Positions 23,515 through 34,410 of a stretch of DNA of 47,096 nucleotides are shown piece by piece (the first letter of the stretch is position 1; each line of letters opens with the position of its first letter). Source of the stretch: Lingula anatina (Eukaryota; Brachiopoda; Lingulata; Lingulida; Lingulidae). The stretch spans positions 28,045-75,140 of the forward strand of contig NW_019774625.1 of assembly GCF_001039355.2 (NCBI RefSeq), given 5' to 3'. Below the pieces are notes generated by a model. That model ran no database searches. It saw nothing but the letters and a program-made list of their open reading frames with translations, and was not told the origin of the DNA. Position numbers and translations under genes: made by a program.

Positions 23515-25980
23515 ACTGTATATTGCTGTAAGCAATGAATATGTATTGTGTATGTTTATATTCCTGCGTGACAACCGGTGACGTATGACATATAATAAGA
23601 GATGTTTGCTTTGAGCGACATAGTTTGTATGTTGTGGGCATACAGTGTGTACACATGTGCAGTTCAAAGGGTGGGATGTCTAAGAACTCACAACGTATGT
23701 CACCTTGAAATGCGCATGCGTTGGTACATGCGTCTATTTGTATGTGTTAATTCAGAAAACTCAAGAATAAAGAGAAACATCAGTGGAAGACATTTATGTG
23801 ACATTCTTCTCCATATATCGCGATGCATTTGTAACTGCAGAGGCTCTATTGGCAGTTCCCTACTTCTGTGTCTTCGTGAGAAATCACCAGGCTTTAGACC
23901 AATTATCCAACGTGATTTCCTTCATTTATTGACTTCATCGTCAACTGTGGTCCGCGTCAGTTGGGGATTGTTACACAATCTTTGAATTAATCTGCTGCCT
24001 TTGAGCTAATTCCAAGTGGCACCAAATACCAAAGGGTGAGAAAAGACCACAAGTATTAATAAAGATACGAAATTATCATCAAATCATTTCATCGCCAATT
24101 AAGATAATATTAATGGCAGGATTCCATTGAAGTGTGAAGGCCGAGCAACTTGTATGGAATGCCATAAGAAACTGGAACTGGGGAAGTTATTCCAGAAAAA
24201 ATGGTTGTCACCATCTTTATTGCAGCTAAGCGTTCTCGACGCAAGTATTTCTTTTTATAACATGTTAATTGTTTAATGACACAGGTGGGGGCATGGCTCA
24301 TCCCATTTTATTGAAGGATTTCTTTTCTTTTTTTAATATCCTTCGTTTCAAAATTTGGCAAATGGATGCATTTGAATATATTGATATCTTTTAATCGGGT
24401 CCTTAATACAGTTGTGACTGTTGTGGCACCTACACGTCAATTATTTTTAGCTAAAAAGTAAATAGGCTTAATGAAAGTAAAATTATGGATAAATCTATTG
24501 GAGCATATTTTTCAATTTGGTATTACTGGTTTGTTTGATAACCTCCTATGTTTGTAAATTTTTGTCCAAATGTCGATTAATTTGAGCAGAGAAGATGAAT
24601 GCAGTTGAATCAGATACATTGTCCATGATATCTCGCATAAACAATGAATATTCTCCGTAGGGATTGGTACAGACTTGATTAAAAATAATCTCTGTTGTTT
24701 GGACAATATAGTTTGAAAAGACCTAACATAAAATTCCAAGAACGTGAAATTGAGAAGAAAATCTAGGCATTTTCGTGGGTGTCCTAATATAGGAATGTTC
24801 CACATACCGCCCACATTCTATAGTTTTAACAATACTGTAAATTGATTGGTTTTCTTCCCTTCTTTCATTAACTTTTACACGTGTCTCTTTGTGGTCTGCA
24901 ATGAGTGTGACGTATTCTGTTTTATCTCAAGCTGTCGACTAACACATGAGAGCATTGGTCATATATTTGGCAAATCAATGCGTTGGAGCACAATGCTCTC
25001 TTTTTAATATTGCCATTTAAGCAACAGTGCCCACTTTTCACCGTGATCAATGAAAGTTAATAACATGGTCGTACTGTGTCCCCTGTAAGCTTTATGTATA
25101 TTATCATGCATATGAACACTGTCGTATCTCCTTTCAATTAGTTTGGTATCAAACATTTGTTTGATAAATTGCATACGTTTGGGTTGAAATGATGTGGAAA
25201 TATTGACCTAATTGACAATGTAACGACCAGGAAGTGGTTTTCATATTGTTGATAGGTTTTATAATTCACTTGCTTGTCTTTTCAGAATTTGTGGATTAAA
25301 ACATTTTGTTTGGCGATATACCGGTAGGTTGCACTTGGCTTAAAAGGGACTTTCGGATCAGCATATTGTAAGACTTGATAATCCTCACCGAATTAAGTGA
25401 TTTTAGAATGGAGATATTTGTCCAGGTAATTCTGTACGTGACACGACACCAAGTAAATTAATCGTTTCAATACGCGACAAAATTGACTGCGATTTCAATA
25501 TACTTGTATTTCTAAAAAATCAAAATCGAATTAAAATTTTAAAAATGTGTATCACACGCGTCATGATCTGATTTTTTCTCATCCAAACTGTATGCATTAG
25601 TTAAAGCCTTTAACCAATCTTAAATTTTCTGTCTGGCTGTGAGAATTTTTAAATTTTTAGATTTTAGTTTCGCTAAATAAAGACAGCAGTTAGGGTGGTC
25701 GCTGGTTATAATGCCTGGCCAACCATTTTAAACTGGGTCAACATCTACAAATTCAATTACAGGTCGAATCTACGTACAGAGAGGGATAGATAAATGGTTC
25801 GTGAGTACAAGAAAATTGCTTATTTCCCCGGGAAAATCCATGTTGGCGGGTAAATCACATGGAACTGCACTTTAATTACAGCACGTAACTTAGTGACTTG
25901 TGGACAGAAGGCTCAGGTCATGGCTATTCGACAGATGTATAGTAATTAGTGTTACGATACCAAAAGTATTTATAATAATA
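23341..25980. other. Non-coding stretch
   Basis: No gene is supported. It contains a (CT)n array at 23480-23514. A 100-codon minus-strand frame at 24512-24814 has a faint retrotransposon-like look but no diagnostic motif. A 127-codon plus-strand frame at 23602-23985 has nothing recognisable. Confidence 0.6.
23480..23514. repeat. (CT)n microsatellite
   Basis: TCTC units with one TTTC interruption. Confidence 0.95.
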
Positions 25981-26008
25981 AGAAGAAGAAGAAGAAGAAG
26001 AAGAAGAA
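25981..26008. repeat. (AAG)n microsatellite
   Basis: Nine AGA/AAG units following a short TAATAATA patch. Confidence 0.95.
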
Positions 26009-26651
26009 ATAAAAAGAAATACATACCAAAGACGAAAAATGCGGATTAGGTTATTTTTCTCTCGCAATACCAATCCGACTTTCAGATTCTGGGCAGTGTG
26101 GTCAGAAGAACTGAGCTGATGGCATTTCTAAAAAAATGTTTTATGACACGACTACCTCAACATTTAAGGCTGCTAGTTCATATTTCACATTATATTTGCA
26201 AATCAAAATTGTGTGTAATATTAACTTGAGGCAAGGTGATACTTATATATTATTATAAATCGGGTGGTTATACACTGTATTTACTAAATAGATTTAAATT
26301 GCAGATGGACAAACTGCAGTGTATCTAAGACATTCAAGTTTTGCAACTTAGTTCCTGGTTTCTGATAAAAAAGGACCATTATGGTGGAGAAAAATACCGC
26401 TTTGCCTCTACGACTTCTGCTACGTTTGTGACTCCGTCCAACAGCAAATAACAAGGGACACTTATCCAATAAACTTCGGTCTCAAGATTCACGTTGTCGA
26501 GAGAGTTCCTAAAGTGATTGACGTCACGGTATTAACGTTAAAAGCCAGCTAAGGTCAGATCCATAGCATCCAATTATCTCTTCCCTGACCTCTAGTTGTC
26601 TTAAAAGGCAAAATAATCTACTTATCTATTTCCTGTTTGTCATCAGTCTTT

Positions 26652-26693
26652 TGGATGAAGACTGCCTTCAGCCGGGGCGAACATTATGATATC
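26652..26693 (+). mobile_element. Second possible Penelope-like end signature
   Basis: It reads TGGATGAAGACTGCCTTCAG, then CCGGGGCGAACATTATGATA. The TGAAG/CTTCA pair and the following GGGCGAA(C)ATT resemble the short stem plus CGAAAC block often found near the ends of Penelope-like elements. No coding remnant is visible next to it. Tentative. Confidence 0.25.
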
Positions 26694-26960
26694 CATCTGC
26701 AAAGAAATACGAAGACTGCTGCTTAGCATGGTTTGGCTCATTATATATATCCTTCAAGCTTTGGTCTGTACATGTAGCTCGTAAATTAGACTGCTTTGCT
26801 GATTTAAGCTGATATCGGTAATTTCGCATCAAATGAAGAAAGGGATCGTTTTCACCAAATATCGTAAGAAAGCAACTTGAGTGTATTCTTTTATATCAAA
26901 AATTGCTTTACATTAATACATGATACGTGTAAAGTGACCCCCCCCCCCCCACTAAAAACG

Positions 26961-27024
26961 TAAGATCAAATCCAACGCATTCACAACCAAAATAAGATCA
27001 AATCCAACGCATTCACAACCAAAA
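26961..27024 (+). repeat. Two-copy 32-bp tandem repeat overlapping an element end
   Basis: 26961-26992 and 26993-27024 are near-identical 32-base units (TAAGATCAAATCCAACGCAT then TCACAACCAAAA). The second unit contains the outer end of the neighbouring M1 element. A C run lies just upstream at 26939-26951. Confidence 0.9.
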
Positions 27025-27146
27025 CAGATCCGTGGACTAACAGATCAGTGACTATTAGGGTATTATGCGGCAGACTTTCAATACGTCGGCCATATTTGAT
27101 CCGCGGTTCTGTTAGTCCGCAGACCAACCTGTTCTGAAAGCGACCT
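27008..27146. mobile_element. Family M1 element, shortened
   Basis: The left part is CGCATTCACAACCAAAACAG and ATCCGTGGACTAACAGATC. The right part is GTCGGCCATATTTGATCCGC, then GTTAGTCCGCAGACC and GTTCTGAAAGCGACC. The inner left arm is shorter than in other copies. The central GACTATTAGGGTATTATGCG matches the centre of the 5.5-kb copy. Confidence 0.65.
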
Positions 27147-27584
27147 TTCTCAACCGATTCCCGTCTGGCAACCAAGGTATTTGATCAGATTTTAAAAAAA
27201 TATATTTCCTGTGATCGGCACAATTTTATTCAACCAGCATCTGAAATCAATGAAAATGTGATAGCGGCTTACAATTTGCTGGCAGTGTGAATGGCATAAT
27301 ATGAGAATCTCTGGAACGGCTTTCTTTGGAGATATGAAAAGTCTTAGGGAAATTGCCAGGCTCAAGGAAGTCGCTTTGCATTCAGTTTTACTGACTGGTC
27401 ACAGGTTTGATGTTTGACGACTGATTGTGAACTTACCGCCGTCCGGAATAAGCATGAGAAGCAAAGCGGTTTTTGCCTTCGTCAGTACATAATAGAACGT
27501 GTATCTATTGCTTACAAAATCCATTGCATATGAATGCACCTTGTAAGTAATGTAAATAGGTTTTGTAAGGTATTAATTTTGATA

Positions 27585-27720
27585 CGGGAAGAAGGAAGGA
27601 GAGAAGAAGGGGTGAATGAAGAAATGAAAGAAGAATGAGCGAGGCTGGGAGAGAGAGAGAGAGAGGAAAATAAGGAAGTGCAAAGGGAAAGAAGGAAGGA
27701 AGGACGGATAGGAAATGGAA
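27585..27720. repeat. Purine-rich GAAG/GA low-complexity tract
   Basis: GAAGGAAGGAGAGAAG-type sequence with a pure GAGAGA core at about 27648-27665. Confidence 0.85.
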
Positions 27721-29718
27721 GGGCAGAACGAAATAAATGTATGAGAGGAGGAAACACTGAGACATGATGTATTGCTACAGAAACTGCTCTTGTAGTAGCA
27801 TTAGGAATTATTGACAAATCACTATTCAGGTTACACAAATATTTACTCGAGAAACAAATCTTTTCCCTACATTACCGAGGAAAAGGTTTGCCAAGAAAAC
27901 ATAACATTAACTGTATATACATTCTGGGATACATCATACGACCAATACTTTATTATTGTTTGAATTAAAACAATTATAATTCAAGAAGAAGTGAACATAC
28001 AATCAAGTGAAGATGGTCTACTCGGGTTCCACTTATCCCTCCCAGGAGGGGTGACCTACTTTGCTCTAAATAAGCCACTGCCCTCACCATGCTGTCGAAT
28101 GTCGACCTTCAACTAAGGCCGAGGTCTTTATACGTCTTGAACTTAGATCTCTGATGTTGAGGTTCGACGGCTAAGATAATTGGTTAGACGGTATCGCTGC
28201 TAGTAGATTGATCGAGTTTGGCAGAGATGAGAGAGAGTTATAAATATCCAGAGAGGTTCCAGTCTCCAGCCACAGATATACTGATGGAGGATGCTTTTTC
28301 TTTTCCTCTCAAATCGAATCTGCTTCAGCAGTTTGACCGGATTTAAGGACGCTCCACGTCGATAATCTCGACGCAGTGAGACCACGTGGCTTTCACGTTG
28401 ACGTTATGCCAAATCGTAACCTGGGCCCGGACACGTAGTGGTCACGTGGTGGCAATTTTTTTTTTTTTTTTTTTGGCCGGTCTACAATATTTCCTGAACT
28501 TTGAACAAATAGAGACGCGCCCAGATAACATTCTCTAGGAATTGGAAAATAATTAGGTGTGCGTAAAGCGATCGATTGACGACATAGTCCCTCAGGTAAG
28601 AAGCATTGCTTTCAAAAGGTTGAATGGTTCTAATCATTCTCAGAGCCGTGACCTCAGAATATGCCTATCAGAAGGTCACGTATCAGATTTAATCGTTGGT
28701 CTAATAAGAAGTGCCTTCCCGTGTTGAGAAAGAGCATTTGACAGATACCATGCTCGGATTACGAAAGACAATTAACTTACAGAGTTTTTTCACATGTACT
28801 GCTTAAGAGAAAGAAACTGAACCATTTTAATGGGGTTCATCTGCGTACATGTTTGTTTGATGGTCGGAGGTTTAAAAGATAAGATGGCATTCGTCGCAGT
28901 TTATACACCATCGGCGTCTGATGATAATGGGCATTATTGTTATAAATTAATGTTGTTCATTATTGTTCTTCTTCAAGTGTCAGGCCTGGTGCAGGCACCA
29001 ACGTTACGATTATGGTCCTCCAGTTAACTCTATTTTCAGTCGATGATTTGTTGCTAAGGTATTAATGAAGGCTGTCAATGTATTATGTTATTTGTCTTCC
29101 TCTACAGGGGTACTTCTTCTTCCGTAAAATTTCCCACAGAGTACAAGTTTTTCTATTCCGTTTTTTCTGATGGTTATAAAATAATAAAATAATGTAAAGT
29201 AATGCGGTGAAATAACAAATCTTAAGACAATAACAGTGCGAATAACCGATTATCAATGTTTAGTTTGTTGCATGCGGCACGATTTCTCATTTCCATAGCT
29301 AATTAAGTTCCGGAACTTCACAAGTGCAAGATTACGAGATATTTCGTGAGCTCTCGAAATGAAAATGCATTTGTCAATCTCACTTTTAGGTGCATAGGAC
29401 AGCATGATACATCTCATAGATGGGGCAATTTGTGAGAAAATGCAAGACAGATTACAAATTCTTACTGTTTTAGGTGTAGTGCTTGGTTTGGTTTACCTGT
29501 TTCGATGTCTAATTTACGAAAACTTACCCAGATCCTAGTGAGTGTTGCACATTTTCTTGTCCATTAACTGAAAAAATATTTATTTTAAAATGCTCTTTAC
29601 GTGTGCTTGGCATGTAGATACTACGTTTAGCATCTAACATGACTTGTTTGATTATTTTTCAAAAATGTAGTCAAAATGCCTTACAAATCCATGATCATAC
29701 CAGATACTAATCAAACAC

Positions 29719-29749
29719 ACACGCACACACGCACACACACACACACACA
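29719..29749. repeat. (CA)n microsatellite
   Basis: ACACAC units with two GC interruptions. Confidence 0.9.
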
Positions 29750-30261
29750 AAGGTCTAAGAATTGTTCGACAGCAGGTACATGTACCGTGTAGGGCTCACT
29801 CGTAGCATAATGTTCATTAAATAGAATGCATTTGACAAATGATCCTTTCCATTTATGTCTTGCCATAGTATGCGTTAGTAATGGAGGAGTAAGTCAGTTG
29901 TATATACTTGACGGCACACGGATGATTAGAAATCGGTGTTAGTTTAAAGATACACTAATGTCTACAAGGAAACAGTATAATCTTCATTGCCGCGACTGAC
30001 AAATATTTCAGTCTGCGTAATTTCTGCATCAAAGAGGTTTATGTAAAAAGACATGCTAGCAAATGAAGCTGAAACGGTGAAATACGTGAGAGGGCCGGGG
30101 CTCCGTGTACACTAGAGATCATACAGATCATTAATGTACCGGTGTGACACCAAGGAATGGTGGTTCTAGAAATAGAAGTAAAATTGAAGTTGCCGGAATT
30201 ATCGGGGAGCTATATGGGGCAAATGTTCCTATGTATACTACACTAATGGGCAGTGGATTAA

Positions 30262-30430
30262 GTTACTATTCCCAGACCCTATCGTACTAACTGTGGATCG
30301 ATCTTTCTCCGAGGGGAGCTTCAGTAGGCGTGCCAGACTTCTAAGCTGCTTAAGCTGAAAGTAATTTAGCGAGGAACCCCTTGCAGATGGATCGATCCTG
30401 TTAGATCGATCTAGGTGTGGAAACCCAGTC
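30262..30430. mobile_element. Miniature inverted-repeat element, family M4
   Basis: The left end is GTTACTATTCCCAGACCC, followed by GTGGATCGATC and GAGGGGAGCTTCAG. The right end, reverse-complemented, is GACTGGGTTTCCACACC, followed by TAGATCGATCTAAC and AAGGGGTTCCTCGC. The centre is GTAGGCGTGCCAGAC. TAA flanks it on both sides (30259-30261 and 30431-30433). Related to M2 and M3 by the CATTCCCAGA-type end, GATCGA block and AGTAGGCG centre. Confidence 0.65.
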
Positions 30431-30433
30431 TAA

Positions 30434-30648
30434 CACCCCATTTCCATAGATTAGATCGACCTGCTTTAGATCGACCTAACTCCCTGGGGGTTCACGCTAA
30501 ATAGCTGTCAGCCGGGCGGACACGAAAGTTAATTACTCCCTTACAGCTTGTAGTAGGCGGGACGGACATTTAAGTCGGATTATCTGAAAGTAATCTAGTG
30601 AGACTCCCCGCGGGGATAGATCGATCTAAAATCTTTGGGAATAGAGCC
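30434..30648. mobile_element. Miniature inverted-repeat element, family M3, copy 2
   Basis: It is 215 bases long, as is the 17.2-kb copy. It begins CACCCCATTTCCATAGATTA and ends TTTGGGAATAGAGCC. TAA lies outside each end (30431-30433 and 30649-30651). It directly follows the M4 element, sharing the TAA between them. Confidence 0.8.
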
Positions 30649-31439
30649 TAAGGTTCCTAGCGGACTACCACTTCCTGTCAGACCGGTGTAACGAAACTGG
30701 GGGTCTGCCCTCCGTCTGGATATAATGGTTAGGTTATAAACCTTACCTAAGTGGGTCATAATCTAGGACGAGGCTCACCCGTACAAATAAATGAGAAGCG
30801 GACTCTCTATCATGGGGGAATCCCTGTCATGTTTCACTGCTATATGCATTGCCAAATGAAAATGCGATATATTAACTGTCCTTTAAGGCCCAAAGCTGCA
30901 CGGTCCTGTTGTATCATCAACACGTCATTAAGATGGTTCGTAATAAAGTGATTTTCGGGGATTTTCCACATGGTTGCTACGCTATCCTTTAAGACACGAT
31001 TTGAAGGCAATGGTATACCAAGTAATAAAACCCACTGGTGTTGGCAAACATTTGTAATTTGTTGTGGATGATTGTCCGGTTAGAGAGAGTCATTTCAGGT
31101 CGTGAAGAGGATTTCTAAGTATCACAATGGCTTATTATTAACGGTAACTATTCATTAATTGTTTTAGCTCAGAGTGGGTCATGCCCTTATACGTGTGAAT
31201 TCTCGGATTACAAAATATATCCACCTGATAAATGACAGCGATTGACATCATGGTTAAACGCCATTATCTAGACATCACAACAAGAGATATATAAATGAAA
31301 ATATGCACAAATAAATAAATAAGTTTTGCATAGAGTATACAAAATACACGTCAGCAGTGTTTTCAACGATGAGTCATATTTCTTCCATTTAAAAATACCA
31401 GAGGGCCAATTTGGAAGATTGAGATTTCGTAAGGTGTGC

Positions 31440-31440
<1 letters not shown>

Positions 31441-31482
<42 letters not shown>
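31441..31482. repeat. (AAT)n microsatellite at the gap edge
   Basis: Fourteen AAT units end in ATAC immediately before the N run. The array probably contributed to the assembly break. Confidence 0.95.
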
Positions 31483-31484
<2 letters not shown>

Positions 31485-31847
31485 NNNNNNNNNNNNNNNN
31501 NNNNNNNNNNNNNNNNNNNNNNNNNNNNNNNNNNNNNNNNNNNNNNNNNNNNNNNNNNNNNNNNNNNNNNNNNNNNNNNNNNNNNNNNNNNNNNNNNNNN
31601 NNNNNNNNNNNNNNNNNNNNNNNNNNNNNNNNNNNNNNNNNNNNNNNNNNNNNNNNNNNNNNNNNNNNNNNNNNNNNNNNNNNNNNNNNNNNNNNNNNNN
31701 NNNNNNNNNNNNNNNNNNNNNNNNNNNNNNNNNNNNNNNNNNNNNNNNNNNNNNNNNNNNNNNNNNNNNNNNNNNNNNNNNNNNNNNNNNNNNNNNNNNN
31801 NNNNNNNNNNNNNNNNNNNNNNNNNNNNNNNNNNNNNNNNNNNNNNN
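31485..31847. other. Assembly gap (363 N)
   Basis: An unbroken run of N. Because the sequence after it restarts at a point 1482 bases upstream of the break, the gap may not represent missing sequence at all. The long frames of unknown residues across it are meaningless. Confidence 0.99.
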
Positions 31848-32106
31848 ATATTTCAGTCTGCGTAATTTCTGCATCAAAGAGGTTTATGTAAAAAGACATG
31901 CTAGCAAATGAAGCTGAAACGGTGAAATACGTGAGAGGGCCGGGGCTCCGTGTACACTAGAGATCATACAGATCATTAATGTACCGGTGTGACACCAAGG
32001 AATGGTGGTTCTAGAAATAGAAGTAAAATTGAAGTTGCCGGAATTATCGGGGAGCTATATGGGGCAAATGTTCCTATGTATACTACACTAATGGGCAGTG
32101 GATTAA

Positions 32107-32275
32107 GTTACTATTCCCAGACCCTATCGTACTAACTGTGGATCGATCTTTCTCCGAGGGGAGCTTCAGTAGGCGTGCCAGACTTCTAAGCTGCTTAAGC
32201 TGAAAGTAATTTAGCGAGGAACCCCTTGCAGATGGATCGATCCTGTTAGATCGATCTAGGTGTGGAAACCCAGTC
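32107..32275. mobile_element. Family M4 element, duplicate of the one at 30262
   Basis: Same sequence at offset +1845. Probably the same genomic locus assembled twice. Confidence 0.6.
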
Positions 32276-32278
32276 TAA

Positions 32279-32493
32279 CACCCCATTTCCATAGATTAGA
32301 TCGACCTGCTTTAGATCGACCTAACTCCCTGGGGGTTCACGCTAAATAGCTGTCAGCCGGGCGGACACGAAAGTTAATTACTCCCTTACAGCTTGTAGTA
32401 GGCGGGACGGACATTTAAGTCGGATTATCTGAAAGTAATCTAGTGAGACTCCCCGCGGGGATAGATCGATCTAAAATATTTGGGAATAGAGCC
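32279..32493. mobile_element. Family M3 element, duplicate of the one at 30434
   Basis: Same sequence at offset +1845, with the single base difference noted near 32477. Probably the same genomic locus or its allele. Confidence 0.7.
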
Positions 32494-33284
32494 TAAGGTT
32501 CCTAGCGGACTACCACTTCCTGTCAGACCGGTGTAACGAAACTGGGGGTCTGCCCTCCGTCTGGATATAATGGTTAGGTTATAAACCTTACCTAAGTGGG
32601 TCATAATCTAGGACGAGGCTCACCCGTACAAATAAATGAGAAGCGGACTCTCTATCATGGGGGAATCCCTGTCATGTTTCACTGCTATATGCATTGCCAA
32701 ATGAAAATGCGATATATTAACTGTCCTTTAAGGCCCAAAGCTGCACGGTCCTGTTGTATCATCAACACGTCATTAAGATGGTTCGTAATAAAGTGATTTT
32801 CGGGGATTTTCCACATGGTTGCTACGCTATCCTTTAAGACACGATTTGAAGGCAATGGTATACCAAGTAATAAAACCCACTGGTGTTGGCAAACATTTGT
32901 AATTTGTTGTGGATGATTGTCCGGTTAGAGAGAGTCATTTCAGGTCGTGAAGAGGATTTCTAAGTATCACAATGGCTTATTATTAACGGTAACTATTCAT
33001 TAATTGTTTTAGCTCAGAGTGGGTCATGCCCTTATACGTGTGAATTCTCGGATTACAAAATATATCCACCTGATAAATGACAGCGATTGACATCATGGTT
33101 AAACGCCATTATCTAGACATCACAACAAGAGATATATAAATGAAAATATGCACAAATAAATAAATAAGTTTTGCATAGAGTATACAAAATACACGTCAGC
33201 AGTGTTTTCAACGATGAGTCATATTTCTTCCATTTAAAAATACCAGAGGGCCAATTTGGAAGATTGAGATTTCGTAAGGTGTGC

Positions 33285-33329
<45 letters not shown>

Positions 33330-33509
33330 CTCGCCTGTGTCCATTGTGATGACATCTACCGCATTTCAGTACTAGTCTACATGTATGTCCTGTGTCACAA
33401 TCTAATGCACAGTGAAACTTCTACCTGTGTTTTGCCGTATGTGAAATATACGGATTTTACATGGTATGTACACTGTCAGGGATCCATGCTGCTCTGCAAG
33501 TTACATAAG

Positions 33510-33660
33510 AATCAGTCAATCAATTAATAAATCGATCACTTCATCAAACGATCGATCAATCAACCAATCGGCCAAATGATTGATCAAATCGATTTATGGA
33601 TAGATCAATGAATTAATCAATCAACCGATAGGTCACTCAATGTAATCAATTAGTCAGCCA
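33510..33660. repeat. Degenerate ATCA/GATC-rich tetranucleotide array
   Basis: About 150 bases of imperfect ATCAATCA, GATCGATCAATC and TCAATTAATCAATC words without a strict period. An old, decayed (ATCA)n satellite is the simplest reading. Confidence 0.75.
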
Positions 33661-34103
33661 GTCTTTCCGTCTTGATTTGGACAACGTGAAAAGCTCAGAA
33701 TTAAAGAATGAAGTGAAAGTTGCAAGAAGGCATTAAATGGAATTGATCGAGAACCGAACTCAAAATCATTTCCATGAATATTTTGAGCCTGTAATCCTCC
33801 CGTCTTTAACACTTGAAGAACTGAATCAGTTTTCTGCAGATACAAAACCCATTAAAATGAGCTCAGAGATACGTTTTCACAAAAGGAAGAAAGATTAGAA
33901 ACCTTTTGTGAAGAGGCCAACTTTCTGATGATTGATCATAATGGTTTCCATCTCGCCACTGAAAGAAACGGATTATCGGGTTGAGATTTTCAATGTAGGG
34001 ATAACAGCCGACTGAGGCGCACGTACAAATCAAACAAAAAAGATGAGTTGTGATTGTTTGGATTATCGATAATTCGACAGAACGTGGCCTGTGTTTCCTT
34101 TAG

Positions 34104-34130
34104 TTTTTTTTTTTTTTTTTTTTTTTTTTT
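34104..34130. repeat. poly(T) tract
   Basis: About 27 T, which could be an A-tail on the minus strand; no retroposon body was recognised next to it. Confidence 0.95.
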
Positions 34131-34304
34131 GCTCCAATACTTTTCGTGTTTCGTGTGAAAGATGCATTAATTGCGTCGCAGTTTCCACAAGGAAAATTCT
34201 CAGAATAAAAGACAAACGTGTAAAAGTGATAATTTACGACTTGAGCAAAAAGGTTCATTAGCTTGGTTGTTGGATAAATATGAAAATTCTCAGACACAAG
34301 CCTA

Positions 34305-34410
34305 AAATTTTTCGTACCGTTAGCTTACGGCCAACCTGGTCGAAGGTTGGCCGTAAGTCTGATGAAGGCCTTCGACCAGGTTGGCCGTAAGCTAACGGTA
34401 CGAAAAATTT
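34305..34410. repeat. Perfect 42-bp inverted repeat with 22-bp spacer
   Basis: 34305-34346 is exactly the reverse complement of 34369-34410 (arms around CGTACCGTTAGCTTACGGCC). The spacer 34347-34368 begins TTGGCCGTAAG, so the word AGGTTGGCCGTAAG occurs both at the left-arm/spacer junction (34344-34357) and in the right arm. This gives a second possible hairpin with CTTACGGCCAACCT at 34324-34337. The arms show no divergence. Confidence 0.95.

Larger units (their letters stand above)
27147..30002. other. Non-coding stretch
   Basis: No gene is supported. It contains purine-rich GAAGGAAGG / GAGAGA sequence at about 27585-27720, a poly(T) at 28455-28474 and a (CA)n array at 29719-29749. Frames of up to 108 codons on the minus strand at 27505-27838 are Leu/Ser/Phe-rich readings of the purine tract. 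Confidence 0.6.
30003..31484 (+). repeat. 1482-bp duplicated segment, copy 1 (left of gap)
   Basis: This block is repeated at 31848-33329 at a constant offset of 1845 bases. I noticed a single substitution (C at about 30632 versus A at about 32477). Copy 1 runs up to the N run, and copy 2 starts immediately after it. It contains one M4 and one M3 element and ends in an (AAT)n array. Confidence 0.95.
31848..33329 (+). repeat. 1482-bp duplicated segment, copy 2 (right of gap)
   Basis: Near-identical to 30003-31484, including the M4 element (here 32107-32275), the M3 element (here 32279-32493) and the (AAT)n array. After the array the sequence continues into unique DNA, so this copy is likely the one joined to the true right flank. 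Confidence 0.95.
33330..34304. other. Non-coding stretch
   Basis: No gene. It contains the degenerate ATCA-rich array (33510-33660) and a poly(T) run of about 27 at 34104-34130. Confidence 0.6.

Noticed and set aside
24512-24814. 100-codon minus-strand frame as a reverse-transcriptase remnant
   Set aside because: Only a vague hydrophobic pattern; no catalytic or zinc-binding motif could be found.
31363-31899. Frames of 150-178 codons across 31.4-31.9 kb
   Set aside because: They consist mainly of unknown residues from the N gap and the AAT array.
30751-32796. Identical 66-codon frames at 30751-30951 and 32596-32796 as a duplicated gene
   Set aside because: The identity is explained by the duplicated block around the gap; the frame itself starts at a non-ATG codon and has no motif.
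33510-33660. CRISPR-like or regulatory array in the ATCA-rich region
   Set aside because: There is no fixed repeat length or spacer; it is a decayed tetranucleotide array in a eukaryotic genome.
34356-34378. Hammerhead ribozyme core (CTGATGA followed by a short stem)
   Set aside because: The stem is followed by CGACC, not the required GAAA, and no matching cleavage arm was found.
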